This document shows, one piece after another, positions 6,823 to 12,872 of a stretch of DNA of 13,134 bases. The notes below the pieces were generated by a model. The model saw only the letters and a program-made list of their open reading frames with translations, was not told the DNA's origin and did no database searches. The stretch covers positions 1 to 13,134 of the forward strand of contig VGOF01000021.1 in NCBI GenBank assembly GCA_016875975.1, written 5' to 3'. Position 1 is the stretch's first letter; the number at the start of each line of letters is the position of its first letter. Origin of the DNA: Chloroflexota bacterium. GTDB lineage: Bacteria; Chloroflexota; Dehalococcoidia; GIF9; UBA5629. The position numbers and the translations under genes are program-made.

Positions 6823-6901
6823 ATATCAGATGGTAACCACGGCAGGGAGATTCGTGTCAAGCATTATCCAAGTATGGTAGACTCTTGAAGAGAGAAGTAG
6901 T

Positions 6902-7099
6902 ATGGCAGAGAAGTTAGTATTGGACAAAGTGAGATTCAACTACGATTCAGAAGGTGATGTGCTGTATATCAGCTTTGGCGAGCCGGAAGCAGCCGACGAT
7001 TCTGACGTAACTGAAGAAGGCATCATCGTGCGCCTTCGGCAAGACAAGATAGTTGGCTTGACTATACTTAACGCTCAAGAGAAGCTTTATCTTCGTTAG
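6902..7099 (+). CDS. DUF2283 family protein
   Basis: The frame is 65 residues, complete, with ATG preceded by GAGAGAAG. The sequence fits the DUF2283 pattern: F-x-YDSEGDVLYISFGEPE (residues 13-29), an acidic turn (ADDSDVTEEG), IIVRLRQD, and IVGLTILNAQE (50-60). Members are small beta-rich proteins, often found singly near toxin-antitoxin genes. Their biochemical role is not established. The next gene, a MazF-like toxin, converges on it with only 24 nt between the two stop codons. Family membership is firm; the function is unknown. Confidence 0.85.
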   Translation: MAEKLVLDKVRFNYDSEGDVLYISFGEPEAADDSDVTEEGIIVRLRQDKIVGLTILNAQEKLYLR

Positions 7100-7100
7100 T

Positions 7101-7125
7101 GCCCCGGCTGGCGGGCTGTTTTGTT
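7101..7125 (+). terminator. Possible weak terminator after the DUF2283 gene
   Basis: GCCC (7101-7104) can pair with GGGC (7113-7116), followed by TGTTTTGTT (7117-7125). The stem is short, so this is a candidate only. It overlaps the 3' end of the convergent toxin gene by two bases. Confidence 0.3.
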
Positions 7126-7495
7126 ATCGGATACTGTCCCCGGGACCTTCTAATGCCAGGCTTAGCCTGATTGCTTTGTCAATTTCAAGCATCTTTTTCT
7201 CACCCAACTCTCCACATTTATCGCCTAAGCGCGATTTGTCTATGGTTAGTATTGCTGACAAGTTTACACTACAATCCTTTGGTAATCCGCTCTCCTGGGC
7301 TGCGAGAGAAATAAGGAAGGGATATGGTTTCTGGTATGTAGCTGTACTGCAACAGGCTACAATGGTGGTGGGACTGTATTTGTTCCCGATATTGTTTTGA
7401 ATTATGACAGCCGGTCTTTTGCCAGCTTGCTCACTTCCTCTATGGGGGTTCCAATCGACCCAGTATATTTCGCCACGCCTGATTTCCTGTGCCAT
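7124..7495 (-). CDS. MazF/PemK-type mRNA interferase toxin
   Basis: The 123-residue product matches the MazF family from end to end: RRGEIYWVDWNP (6-17), GSEQAGKRPAVIIQN (20-34), SPTTIV (41-46), TIDKSRLGDK, and a C-terminal helix ending LSLAL. MazF toxins cut mRNA at short sites. Arg27 (in GKRPA) corresponds to the catalytic Arg25 of Bacillus subtilis YdcE/MazF. Ungapped alignment puts Ser50 at the catalytic Thr48 position, with Thr51 next to it, so activity is likely but not certain. The antitoxin gene is immediately upstream (6-nt gap), the usual antitoxin-first order. Converges on the DUF2283 gene. Confidence 0.9.
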   Translation of the reverse strand: MAQEIRRGEIYWVDWNPHRGSEQAGKRPAVIIQNNIGNKYSPTTIVACCSTATYQKPYPFLISLAAQESGLPKDCSVNLSAILTIDKSRLGDKCGELGEKKMLEIDKAIRLSLALEGPGDSIR

Positions 7496-7501
7496 TCCAG
7501 G

Positions 7502-7747
7502 TTACTTCCATTCGGGCAGGACTTCGTGTACTGAGTGCGCTGCAGACTCTGCAAAGTTGAGGTTTTCATTCGCCATAGCTTTATAACCTTCTTCCATTGC
7601 CTTCTGCAGTCGCCTGTCAGCGTATTCCTGTAAGCATAAGGAAACAACTTTGCTACGGCTTACCTTCTTTTCATGTGCAATCTTGTCTGCCAGGTCAACC
7701 AAATCACTGGGCAGGCTTATAGTCAACCTTTCTACTCGCATTGCCAT
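7502..7747 (-). CDS. Ribbon-helix-helix (MazE-like) antitoxin
   Basis: The frame is 81 residues. ATG 7747 has AGAGGT 5 nt upstream; a second in-frame ATG lies two codons on. Residues 5-48 are a ribbon-helix-helix DNA-binding domain: the beta strand RLTISLPSDLV, then a helix (DLADKIAHEKK), a turn (VSRSK) and a second helix (VVSLCLQEYADRRL). The C-terminal 30 residues are acidic and probably wrap around the toxin. It is expected to neutralise the MazF-like partner and repress its own promoter. Gene order, the 6-nt spacing and palindromes in the leader all support this. Confidence 0.88.
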   Translation of the reverse strand: MAMRVERLTISLPSDLVDLADKIAHEKKVSRSKVVSLCLQEYADRRLQKAMEEGYKAMANENLNFAESAAHSVHEVLPEWK

Positions 7748-7774
7748 AATTCACCTCTTATGGTTGTTAATAAA

Positions 7775-7835
7775 TAATTATCATAATTAAGTTATGCGTA
7801 CATAGTATGTTAGATTATACAGCATTGTTTGTCAA
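7775..7835 (-). promoter_or_regulatory. Promoter and possible operators of the toxin-antitoxin pair
   Basis: On the minus strand TTGACA (7835-7830) is followed 17 nt later by TAACAT (7812-7807). A perfect TATAAT (7819-7814) lies only 10 nt away, so the -10 choice is unclear. Downstream are two perfect palindromes: ACATA-C-TATGT (7810-7800) and TAATTAT-G-ATAATTA (7789-7775). Ribbon-helix-helix antitoxins commonly bind such short inverted repeats, so autoregulation is inferred. Confidence 0.5.
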
Positions 7836-7893
7836 CGCGTTCCTGCTTTTTGTGGGTGGGGTCTTTGTCTTGATTGGGCGTGCCCCTGCAGAA

Positions 7894-7916
7894 GCGGGGC
7901 TGAAGCCCCGCGCTAC
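7894..7916. repeat. Dispersed hairpin GCGGGGCT-GA-AGCCCCGC + GCTAC
   Basis: A perfect 8-bp stem with a 2-nt loop lies at the 3' end of cobU and overlaps its stop codon. It is followed by CTAC, as is the longer copy at 6781-6822. It could help end the operon transcript, but no T-run follows on the minus strand, so it is recorded as a repeat. Confidence 0.65.
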
Positions 7917-8446
7917 TTTATTTGAGTAGCTATGCCGGCGACCAAGAAGTAGACTTCGTTGGCGTACTGGGCGAGGAGCTGGTTGGCTTTGCCTAAGAGG
8001 TCGCGGTAGAGTCGGGCGGTCCTGTTTTCAGGCACGATGCCCAGGCCGACCTCGTTGGAGATGATGATGAAGCTGGCATTGACTTTGCATGTGCAGGCGA
8101 TAAGCCCGTTAATTTCAGCGATTACCTTCGATTCTGCCCTGGGGTAGTCGGAATCGTCTCCAAGCAGGTTGGACACCAGCAGGGTGAGGCAATCTATGAG
8201 CACCACTTGGGCATTGCCAACGTGTTTCTCTATCTGTGTGCCGAGGTTGGTCGGTGTTTCCAGCGTTCGCCAGCTTTTGGGGCGGTCTTTCTGGTGCTGC
8301 TCTATGCGGGCCTGCATCTCATCGTCCAATGCCTGGCCGGTGGCCACAAAGAGAACTTTGTTGCTGAGTTTTTTCGCCAGATCCTGGGCGAAATTGCTTT
8401 TGCCACTGCGGGCACCGCCAAGGATGACGACGCACTTCTTAGACAA
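7913..8446 (-). CDS. cobU: Adenosylcobinamide kinase / adenosylcobinamide-phosphate guanylyltransferase
   Basis: The 177-residue bifunctional enzyme phosphorylates adenosylcobinamide and then transfers GMP to give adenosylcobinamide-GDP, the activated half of the B12 nucleotide-loop pathway. Visible motifs are the P-loop GGARSGKS (10-17), FVATGQALDDEMQARIEQH (33-51), the W-RT-E stretch after it, the strand VVLIDCLTLLVSNLL, and NEVGLGIVPENRTARLYRDLLG (from residue 131). His51 corresponds to the GMP-carrying His46 of the Salmonella enzyme. The start is TTG with GGAG 7 nt upstream. It is the last gene of the riboswitch-controlled operon. A 25-codon ORF fills the 69-nt gap after cobS and overlaps this start by 8 nt. 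Length is normal for the family. Confidence 0.95.
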   Translation of the reverse strand: MSKKCVVILGGARSGKSNFAQDLAKKLSNKVLFVATGQALDDEMQARIEQHQKDRPKSWRTLETPTNLGTQIEKHVGNAQVVLIDCLTLLVSNLLGDDSDYPRAESKVIAEINGLIACTCKVNASFIIISNEVGLGIVPENRTARLYRDLLGKANQLLAQYANEVYFLVAGIATQIK

Positions 8447-8516
8447 GGGTGAACTCCAGTGTGAGGTCGCTGAAAAGCTTGAGGTTATTGTGGGCGGAGC
8501 GAAGCAGCATATCCAT
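8439..8516 (-). CDS. 25-aa ORF bridging cobS and cobU, hypothetical
   Basis: ATG at 8516 overlaps the cobS stop by one base (TAATG) and has a strong Shine-Dalgarno sequence (GGAGGT) 4 nt upstream, inside the end of cobS. The peptide (MDMLLRSAHNNLKLF.. to ..EFTLV) ends with TAA at 8441-8439, past the cobU TTG start, so the two overlap by 8 nt. Such overlaps at both ends suggest ribosomes pass from cobS through this ORF into cobU. The peptide itself may have no function beyond coupling. No family is recognised. Confidence 0.4.
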   Translation of the reverse strand: MDMLLRSAHNNLKLFSDLTLEFTLV

Positions 8517-9244
8517 TATAACCTCCAGAATATGGTGAGCAATAGCAGCACAGAAACCTCGGTCAGCTCGTTGACAGCGCCGTAGGTATCGCCAGTCAAG
8601 CCACGCAAGCGATGATTAAAGTAAACCGCAGAGCTGAGGGCGCAGGCGCAGACAGTAATGAGTAGCACTATCCCCTTCCAACTTAGAAGTGTTACTGCAG
8701 CAACGAGGGCAATGGCGGTGGCTATGGCCAGCCTTTGCCATGTCGCTCCCTGCTTGAAAGCCGAGCCCATGCCTGATGCTCTGGCATAGGGGAAAGTGAA
8801 GATGGCAATGACCATGCCCCAGCGGCTCAGTGTGGGCATTAGCAGGAGCGCTGGCAGCATCGGCACTGCCGATAGCGAGGCGTATTTCAACAGAGTGACC
8901 AGGATGGCACCGGCAATGCCGAAGGTGCCCACTCGGGTATCTGCCATGATTGCCAGTCTGCGCTTGATGGTTTTGCCAGCGAACACACCGTCGCAAGTAT
9001 CGATAAGGCCATCGAGATGATGGGCGCCGGTGAGTATTACCAGGGCAGCGATAATCAGGGCGTTTGTCACCATGGGGGGGAAGATGAATTTCAGGACATA
9101 CTGCAGGCCAAACAAGATGGCTCCCAGGATTAGGCCTACCAGTGGGAAGTAGGTTAGTGATTCCCCTGCCGGTTTATCGTCAACTTTGTGAGGTAACGGT
9201 GTGGGAAAGATGGTCAAAAACTGGAGGGCTGCCCAGAAACCCAA
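8516..9244 (-). CDS. cobS: Adenosylcobinamide-GDP ribazoletransferase (cobalamin synthase)
   Basis: The 242-residue integral membrane enzyme joins adenosylcobinamide-GDP to alpha-ribazole (phosphate), the last assembly step of adenosylcobalamin. It begins in the family style (ALQFLTIFP, 6-14). It carries the metal-binding signature HHLDGLIDTCDG (75-86; Asp78, Asp82, Asp85), ADTRVGTFG (101-109) and GLTGDTYGAVNE (215-226), with several hydrophobic helices between. The start is TTG, 4 nt after the cobT stop codon, with AAAGGAG 8 nt upstream. The spacing implies one transcript, with translation coupled to cobT. Family length is normal and all key acidic residues are present. Confidence 0.95.
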   Translation of the reverse strand: MGFWAALQFLTIFPTPLPHKVDDKPAGESLTYFPLVGLILGAILFGLQYVLKFIFPPMVTNALIIAALVILTGAHHLDGLIDTCDGVFAGKTIKRRLAIMADTRVGTFGIAGAILVTLLKYASLSAVPMLPALLLMPTLSRWGMVIAIFTFPYARASGMGSAFKQGATWQRLAIATAIALVAAVTLLSWKGIVLLITVCACALSSAVYFNHRLRGLTGDTYGAVNELTEVSVLLLLTIFWRL

Positions 9245-9248
9245 TTTG

Positions 9249-10328
9249 TTATGCTCCTTTCTCTTCTGGTGTTTCTATGTCTGAGACACCAGCTTCGTTG
9301 AAGGTGGCCATGTGACTCAGGAGCTTTACCGCAGCTTCTGCCAGTGAGATACCCAGGGCGGCACCAGTACCTTCTCCCAGCCGCATGTTCAGATTCAGCA
9401 GTGGCTTCAATTCCAGGAAATTCAACATCAGCGCATGCCCTGCCTCTGCCGAAACATGTGAGGCAATCAGGTAGTCCCTGGTTTGTGGGCAAATGGCAGT
9501 AGCGATGAGCGCCGCAGCTCCGGAGACGAAGCCATCGATTACCACAGGGATTTTATGGGCAGCACCGGCGAGCATGACACCTGCCAGGCCGCCGATTTCG
9601 AAACCGCCGACCTTGGACAGCACATCTATGGGGTCTTTGGGATTAGGCTGGTTGGTAGCCAGTGCTTTTTCTATTACCTTGACTTTGTGTGCTAGCTGTC
9701 TATCGTCGATGCCGGTGCCATGTCCAGTGGTCTGGCTTGGTGAGTAGCCACTGATGGCGGCGAAGATGGCGCTGCTGGCGGTGGTATTGCCCAGGCCCAT
9801 ATCGCCGGTGCCGATGATGTTTAGTCCATTATTTTTTTCTGACGAAACGATTCCGATGCCAGCCTGCAAAGCATCTATCGCTTGCTGGCGGGTCATTGCT
9901 GGTTCTTGCGCCATGTTTTTGGTGCCGAAATCTATCATCTTGCAGACCAGGCCGGGGAGTGATTCGAATCCGCCGACTACGCCCATGTCCACCACTATCA
10001 CCCTGGCGCCGATATGTTTGGCGAGGACGTTGATGGCGGCGCCGCCGCCGAGGAAATTAAACACCATTTGCCTGGTGACTTCCTGCGGGTAGAGCGTTAC
10101 TCCTTCAGCTACTACGCCGTGGTCAGCAGCCATGGTGACAATGGCTTTGTGTTCCAGACTGGGCAACATTTGGCCGGTGATGCCGGCTAACTGTATGGAC
10201 AGCTCCTCTAATCTTCCCAGGCTACCGCGTGGCTTTGTCAAGTTGTCCTGTCGTTGCCGGGCTGCCGCCGTAGCCTTGGTATCAAGCGGCTTTATTTCCT
10301 TGAGTATTCTGTCCAGTGTGTTGGTCAT
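9249..10328 (-). CDS. cobT: Nicotinate-nucleotide--dimethylbenzimidazole phosphoribosyltransferase
   Basis: The 359-residue cytosolic enzyme transfers phosphoribose from nicotinate mononucleotide to 5,6-dimethylbenzimidazole or another lower-ligand base, giving alpha-ribazole phosphate for CobS. Motifs seen are DNLTKPRGSLGRLEELS (28-44), VTMAADHGVVAEGV (64-77), the GTGDMGLGNTT loop (173-183) and RLGEGTGAALG near the C-terminus. Glu319 there matches the catalytic Glu317 of the Salmonella enzyme. The ATG at 10328 overlaps the stop of the upstream 32-codon ORF (ATGA). No gene for making dimethylbenzimidazole is in the window, so the base must come from elsewhere. Confidence 0.95.
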   Translation of the reverse strand: MTNTLDRILKEIKPLDTKATAAARQRQDNLTKPRGSLGRLEELSIQLAGITGQMLPSLEHKAIVTMAADHGVVAEGVTLYPQEVTRQMVFNFLGGGAAINVLAKHIGARVIVVDMGVVGGFESLPGLVCKMIDFGTKNMAQEPAMTRQQAIDALQAGIGIVSSEKNNGLNIIGTGDMGLGNTTASSAIFAAISGYSPSQTTGHGTGIDDRQLAHKVKVIEKALATNQPNPKDPIDVLSKVGGFEIGGLAGVMLAGAAHKIPVVIDGFVSGAAALIATAICPQTRDYLIASHVSAEAGHALMLNFLELKPLLNLNMRLGEGTGAALGISLAEAAVKLLSHMATFNEAGVSDIETPEEKGA

Positions 10329-10423
10329 TTGCTTTTCCCCAGGGCTATTTGGTAGATGTGGGGCATATCCAGGTTTTGCCTGACTATCTCAGCCAGCCTG
10401 TCATATTGCTGTTGTTTGTCCAT
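10325..10423 (-). CDS. 32-aa ORF between btuD and cobT, hypothetical
   Basis: A complete frame starts at ATG 10423, 7 nt after the btuD stop. It ends with a TGA that shares the ATGA overlap with the cobT start. The peptide begins MDKQQQYDRLAEIVRQNLDM and ends HIYQIALGKSK. It is charged, probably helical, with no signal or membrane segment. There is no clear Shine-Dalgarno sequence, so translation would rely on coupling from btuD. The exact fit between two operon genes argues that it is translated. Whether the product does anything, or only couples cobT to btuD, cannot be told. It may also be a remnant of a longer gene. Confidence 0.5.
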   Translation of the reverse strand: MDKQQQYDRLAEIVRQNLDMPHIYQIALGKSK

Positions 10424-10430
10424 GGCATTG

Positions 10431-11234
10431 CTATTGACTCAATGGAGCACCTTTTCTGTTGGGGGCAACAAAGGTAGTGGGCAGGTTGTTCAGGGGGTGG
10501 GGGTAGACATAGACATCGGCGCCGTAGACTTCTTTTATAGCCTGGACGTTGATTACGTTCTGGGGGGTGCCCTCGCTGTGGATTTTGCCATTGCTCAGCA
10601 TCACCAGGCGGTCACAATACTGAGCCGCCAGGTTCAAATCGTGCAGCGTGGTTACCACTATCAGTTTTTGCTCTTTACATAGCTTTCGTGCCAGGTCAAG
10701 GGTTTCGATCTGGTAGTTGATGTCGAGGTGCGCGGTAGGCTCATCGAGGAGTATGGCCATTGGCTCCTGTGCCAGGGCGCGGGCGATGGTGATGCGTTGC
10801 CTTTCACCGCCGGAAAGCTCACCTATTCTGCGTTGTGCCAGTTGAAGGGTGTTGGTCAGTTGCATTGCCCTGTACGCGATGGCGTAGTCTTTCTCGGTCT
10901 CATATCTGAATAGTCCCAGGTGTGGGGTTCGCCCCATGAGCACCATCTCGAAGGCGGTGAATAGTTCGGGCAAGGGGGGGTTCTGGGGCACAACGGCTAT
11001 CAGGCGCGCCAGCTTTGTCCGACTTGTGCCAGCTACGTTTAATCCATCGAGGAAGATATGTCCTGCGCTGGGGGTGATGACATGCGATATGCCCTTGATG
11101 AGCGTTGATTTACCTGAACCGTTGGGGCCGATGATGCCCAACATCTCTCCGGGCATGGTTTGGAAGCTGATATCGTTGAGCACAGTTCGCTTACCATAGC
11201 CCAGGCTGACGTGCTGCAATCGCAGGGTCAACAT
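10431..11234 (-). CDS. btuD: Cobalamin ABC transporter ATP-binding protein
   Basis: The 267-residue ATPase drives B12 import through BtuC. From ATG 11234 the ABC motifs are Walker A GPNGSGKST (36-44), Q-loop Gln84 in VVPQN, signature LSGGERQR (140-147), Walker B AILLDEP with Asp164-Glu165, D-loop HLD, and switch His198 in TLHDL. All catalytic residues are intact. The chosen ATG overlaps the btuC stop (TGATG); a TTG one codon upstream is a less likely start. The C-terminal 40 residues (YGADVYVYPHP..) are typical of the FecE/BtuD branch. Iron-complex transporters share this branch, so the B12 assignment rests on the riboswitch and the cob genes downstream. Confidence 0.93.
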   Translation of the reverse strand: MLTLRLQHVSLGYGKRTVLNDISFQTMPGEMLGIIGPNGSGKSTLIKGISHVITPSAGHIFLDGLNVAGTSRTKLARLIAVVPQNPPLPELFTAFEMVLMGRTPHLGLFRYETEKDYAIAYRAMQLTNTLQLAQRRIGELSGGERQRITIARALAQEPMAILLDEPTAHLDINYQIETLDLARKLCKEQKLIVVTTLHDLNLAAQYCDRLVMLSNGKIHSEGTPQNVINVQAIKEVYGADVYVYPHPLNNLPTTFVAPNRKGAPLSQ

Positions 11235-12313
11235 CAAAATATAGCCCTCTTTTTCTGTCGTAGCAGGTAGAGGAAGAACGGAGCGCCCAGGAAGGCAGTG
11301 ATTATGCCTATAGGTATTTCGGTGGGTGCCAGCAGAGTGCGTGCTGCGGCATCGGCCAGGATTAAGAAGGTGGCGCCTGATAGCGTAGCCAGCGGCAGCA
11401 GAAAGCGATGGTCAGGGCCCCAGACCAATCTCACAGCGTGGGGGATGATAATGCCGACAAAGCCGATGATTCCACAGAAGCACACTGCGGCTGCGGTTAT
11501 CAGGGTGGCTGCCGCCAGCAAAATCAACTTGACCTGTTCTACGTTGATACCCAGTTGCTGTGCCTGGTCCTCGTCGAGCTGCATGACGTTCAGGGCGCGG
11601 GCGTGTAGCCAGATGATGGCGATGCCGATGAATATATAAGGCGTTACCATTGCCACCTGCCACCAACTGGCCATGGAGAAGGTGCCGAGCAGCCAGGAGA
11701 TGATGCCGTGCAGCTTGTCGGCCGAGGCTATCATCAGGTAATAGCTTATAGCTGAGAGGAAAGCACCCAGCGCCACGCCAGCCAGGATGAGGGTAGTCAT
11801 GGGCAGAGTTTTGCCTACTCTGGCTATGAAATAGACGAAGGCAACGGCCAGAACAGCGCCAAGGAATGCCAGCAGGGGGATGCTAGCTGTTTGCCAGGTT
11901 GCTGGGAGCAGGAAGCCGATGACAGCTCCCAGGGCTGCTCCTTGTGCTACACCGATGAGGTAGGGGTCAGCCAGGGGATTGCGAAACAGGCCTTGGTAGG
12001 CAGTGCCGGCTACGGCGAGGGCAGCGCCGACCAGCCCGGCCAGTATGAGGCGGGGCAGGCGAATCTGGAAGATGATGGTCTCCACGCTGTTAGCCCAGGC
12101 TTGCTGAATATTGAGGAAGGGGATTTTGGACAGGAAAGCATCGCGCAATGTGGCCAGAGGGATATCGGTGCTGCCGACGGCTGTGGTAAGGATTATTACG
12201 ACTATGAGGAGGAGCGCCAGGCCGACTATGGCGTAGAGCCGGCTGCGCAGCAGCGAGGGGTAGCCCCTGACCGCCTGTGGAATTGCTGCGCTTTTCAAAA
12301 GTTCCAGTGCCAT
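11234..12313 (-). CDS. btuC: Cobalamin ABC transporter permease (FecCD family)
   Basis: The 359-residue polytopic membrane protein forms the B12 channel as a dimer. It shows the FecCD family landmarks: a first helix at about 27-45 (YAIVGLALLLIVVIILTT), RLPRLILAGLVGAALAVAG (85-103), QGLFRNPLADPYLIG (107-121), GIIGFVGIIIPHAVR (281-295; the L2-loop region that contacts BtuD) and EIPIGIITAFLGAPFFLYLL at the end (from 332). About ten hydrophobic segments are present, as usual. The ATG at 12313 lies only 10 nt past the terminator T-run and has no good Shine-Dalgarno sequence, so initiation may be weak. It is the first gene of the operon and overlaps btuD by one base. Confidence 0.93.
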   Translation of the reverse strand: MALELLKSAAIPQAVRGYPSLLRSRLYAIVGLALLLIVVIILTTAVGSTDIPLATLRDAFLSKIPFLNIQQAWANSVETIIFQIRLPRLILAGLVGAALAVAGTAYQGLFRNPLADPYLIGVAQGAALGAVIGFLLPATWQTASIPLLAFLGAVLAVAFVYFIARVGKTLPMTTLILAGVALGAFLSAISYYLMIASADKLHGIISWLLGTFSMASWWQVAMVTPYIFIGIAIIWLHARALNVMQLDEDQAQQLGINVEQVKLILLAAATLITAAAVCFCGIIGFVGIIIPHAVRLVWGPDHRFLLPLATLSGATFLILADAAARTLLAPTEIPIGIITAFLGAPFFLYLLRQKKRAIF

Positions 12314-12322
12314 TGTCTCAAC

Positions 12323-12353
12323 AAAAATACCCTTACTTAGCAGAGCAAGGGTA
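12323..12353 (-). terminator. Intrinsic terminator of the btuC riboswitch
   Basis: On the minus strand TACCCTT (12353-12347) pairs with AAGGGTA (12334-12328), followed by TTTTT (12327-12323). The stem of 7 bp is weaker than the btuF one. In the aptamer tail GTAAGGG (12383-12377) can pair with CCCTTGC of the 5' arm, with one wobble, giving a competing anti-terminator. The T-run ends 9 nt before the btuC start codon. Confidence 0.8.
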
Positions 12354-12370
12354 CGGTAAAAACAACAAAT

Positions 12371-12523
12371 CCCGCCCCCTTACTCCGCGGAGGCAGCTTA
12401 ACATTGGTGGGGTTGGTGTTCTGACTTTGACAGCAGGCGGGACTGTGCCGGAATTTCGCCGGCTTGCTGGCCAATTAAGCCCCTGGTTACCCTGGGGCAC
12501 CCCCTTCTTGTCTATTCGATTGG
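12371..12523 (-). promoter_or_regulatory. Cobalamin riboswitch upstream of btuC
   Basis: The minus-strand leader holds GGTGCC..AGGGTAACC, GGCTTAATTGG, a CCGGC..TTCCGG core, the universal block GGCACAGTCCCGCC (12449-12436), a CTGTCAAAG segment and the B12 box GTCAGAACACC (12425-12415). A tail CCTCCGCGGAGTA..GGGGG is shared almost unchanged with the btuF riboswitch, well beyond the conserved aptamer core. It controls the whole btuCD-cobTSU operon by inferred transcription termination. The overlapping open frames on both strands are spurious. Confidence 0.93.
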
Positions 12524-12529
12524 TTACAG

Positions 12530-12556
12530 AGTATAGGAAAAGTGAAGGGAAGTCAA
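12530..12556 (-). promoter_or_regulatory. Sigma-70-like promoter of the btuCD-cobTSU operon
   Basis: TTGACT (12556-12551) and TATACT (12535-12530) lie on the minus strand with a 15-nt spacer, placing transcription start near 12523. The hexamers are identical to those before the btuF riboswitch; the spacing differs by 4 nt. Confidence 0.55.
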
Positions 12557-12663
12557 TTAGAGAAGGCAATAGGCGTGAGGCAACAGGCAACAGGGGTTAG
12601 AAGTCAAAAGCTAAAGGGCAAAAAGTGCAGGGGGTGAGTTTTAAGTTGCATGTTGCAAGACAT

Positions 12664-12693
12664 TAGAAACTGGGTGCCGATTGCCAGTTTCTA
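12664..12693. repeat. 10-bp perfect hairpin in a gene-free stretch
   Basis: TAGAAACTGG (12664-12673) and CCAGTTTCTA (12684-12693) form a perfect 10-bp stem with a 10-nt loop. No T-run follows on either strand. The surrounding 12557-12822 has no convincing gene. It is a low-information divergent intergenic region between the B12 operon promoter and the STT3-like gene. Confidence 0.6.
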
Positions 12694-12822
12694 GTCCAGG
12701 GTTTAGGGTTTGGAGTCTCGAGCTGGGGTGGTAGGATTGTCACGACACTATCTCACAATAACAGGTGGAAATGGGCTCTTGATAGTGGCGGGATAAATTG
12801 ATGAGCAAGCTTCACCTATTTG

Positions 12823-12852
12823 TTGCATTGCTTCTGTGGACGAAGCTATAAT
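12823..12852 (+). promoter_or_regulatory. Sigma-70-like promoter of the STT3-like gene
   Basis: TTGCAT (12823-12828) and a perfect TATAAT (12847-12852) are separated by 18 nt. Transcription would start near 12859, leaving a leader of about 14 nt before the ATG at 12873, too short for much regulation. Confidence 0.55.
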
Positions 12853-12872
12853 CTAGCTTAGCCTCTAAGAGA

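Noticed and set aside
9754..10092. Plus-strand frame of 112 codons, and similar frames over cobS, btuC and btuD
   Set aside because: They are opposite-strand shadows of genes with intact catalytic motifs.
12333..12600. Open frames on both strands over the second riboswitch
   Set aside because: The region is fully explained by promoter, aptamer and terminator; the peptides are not protein-like.
12696..12716. Telomere-like GGGTTTAGGGTTTGG
   Set aside because: Only two units in a low-information intergenic stretch; chance.
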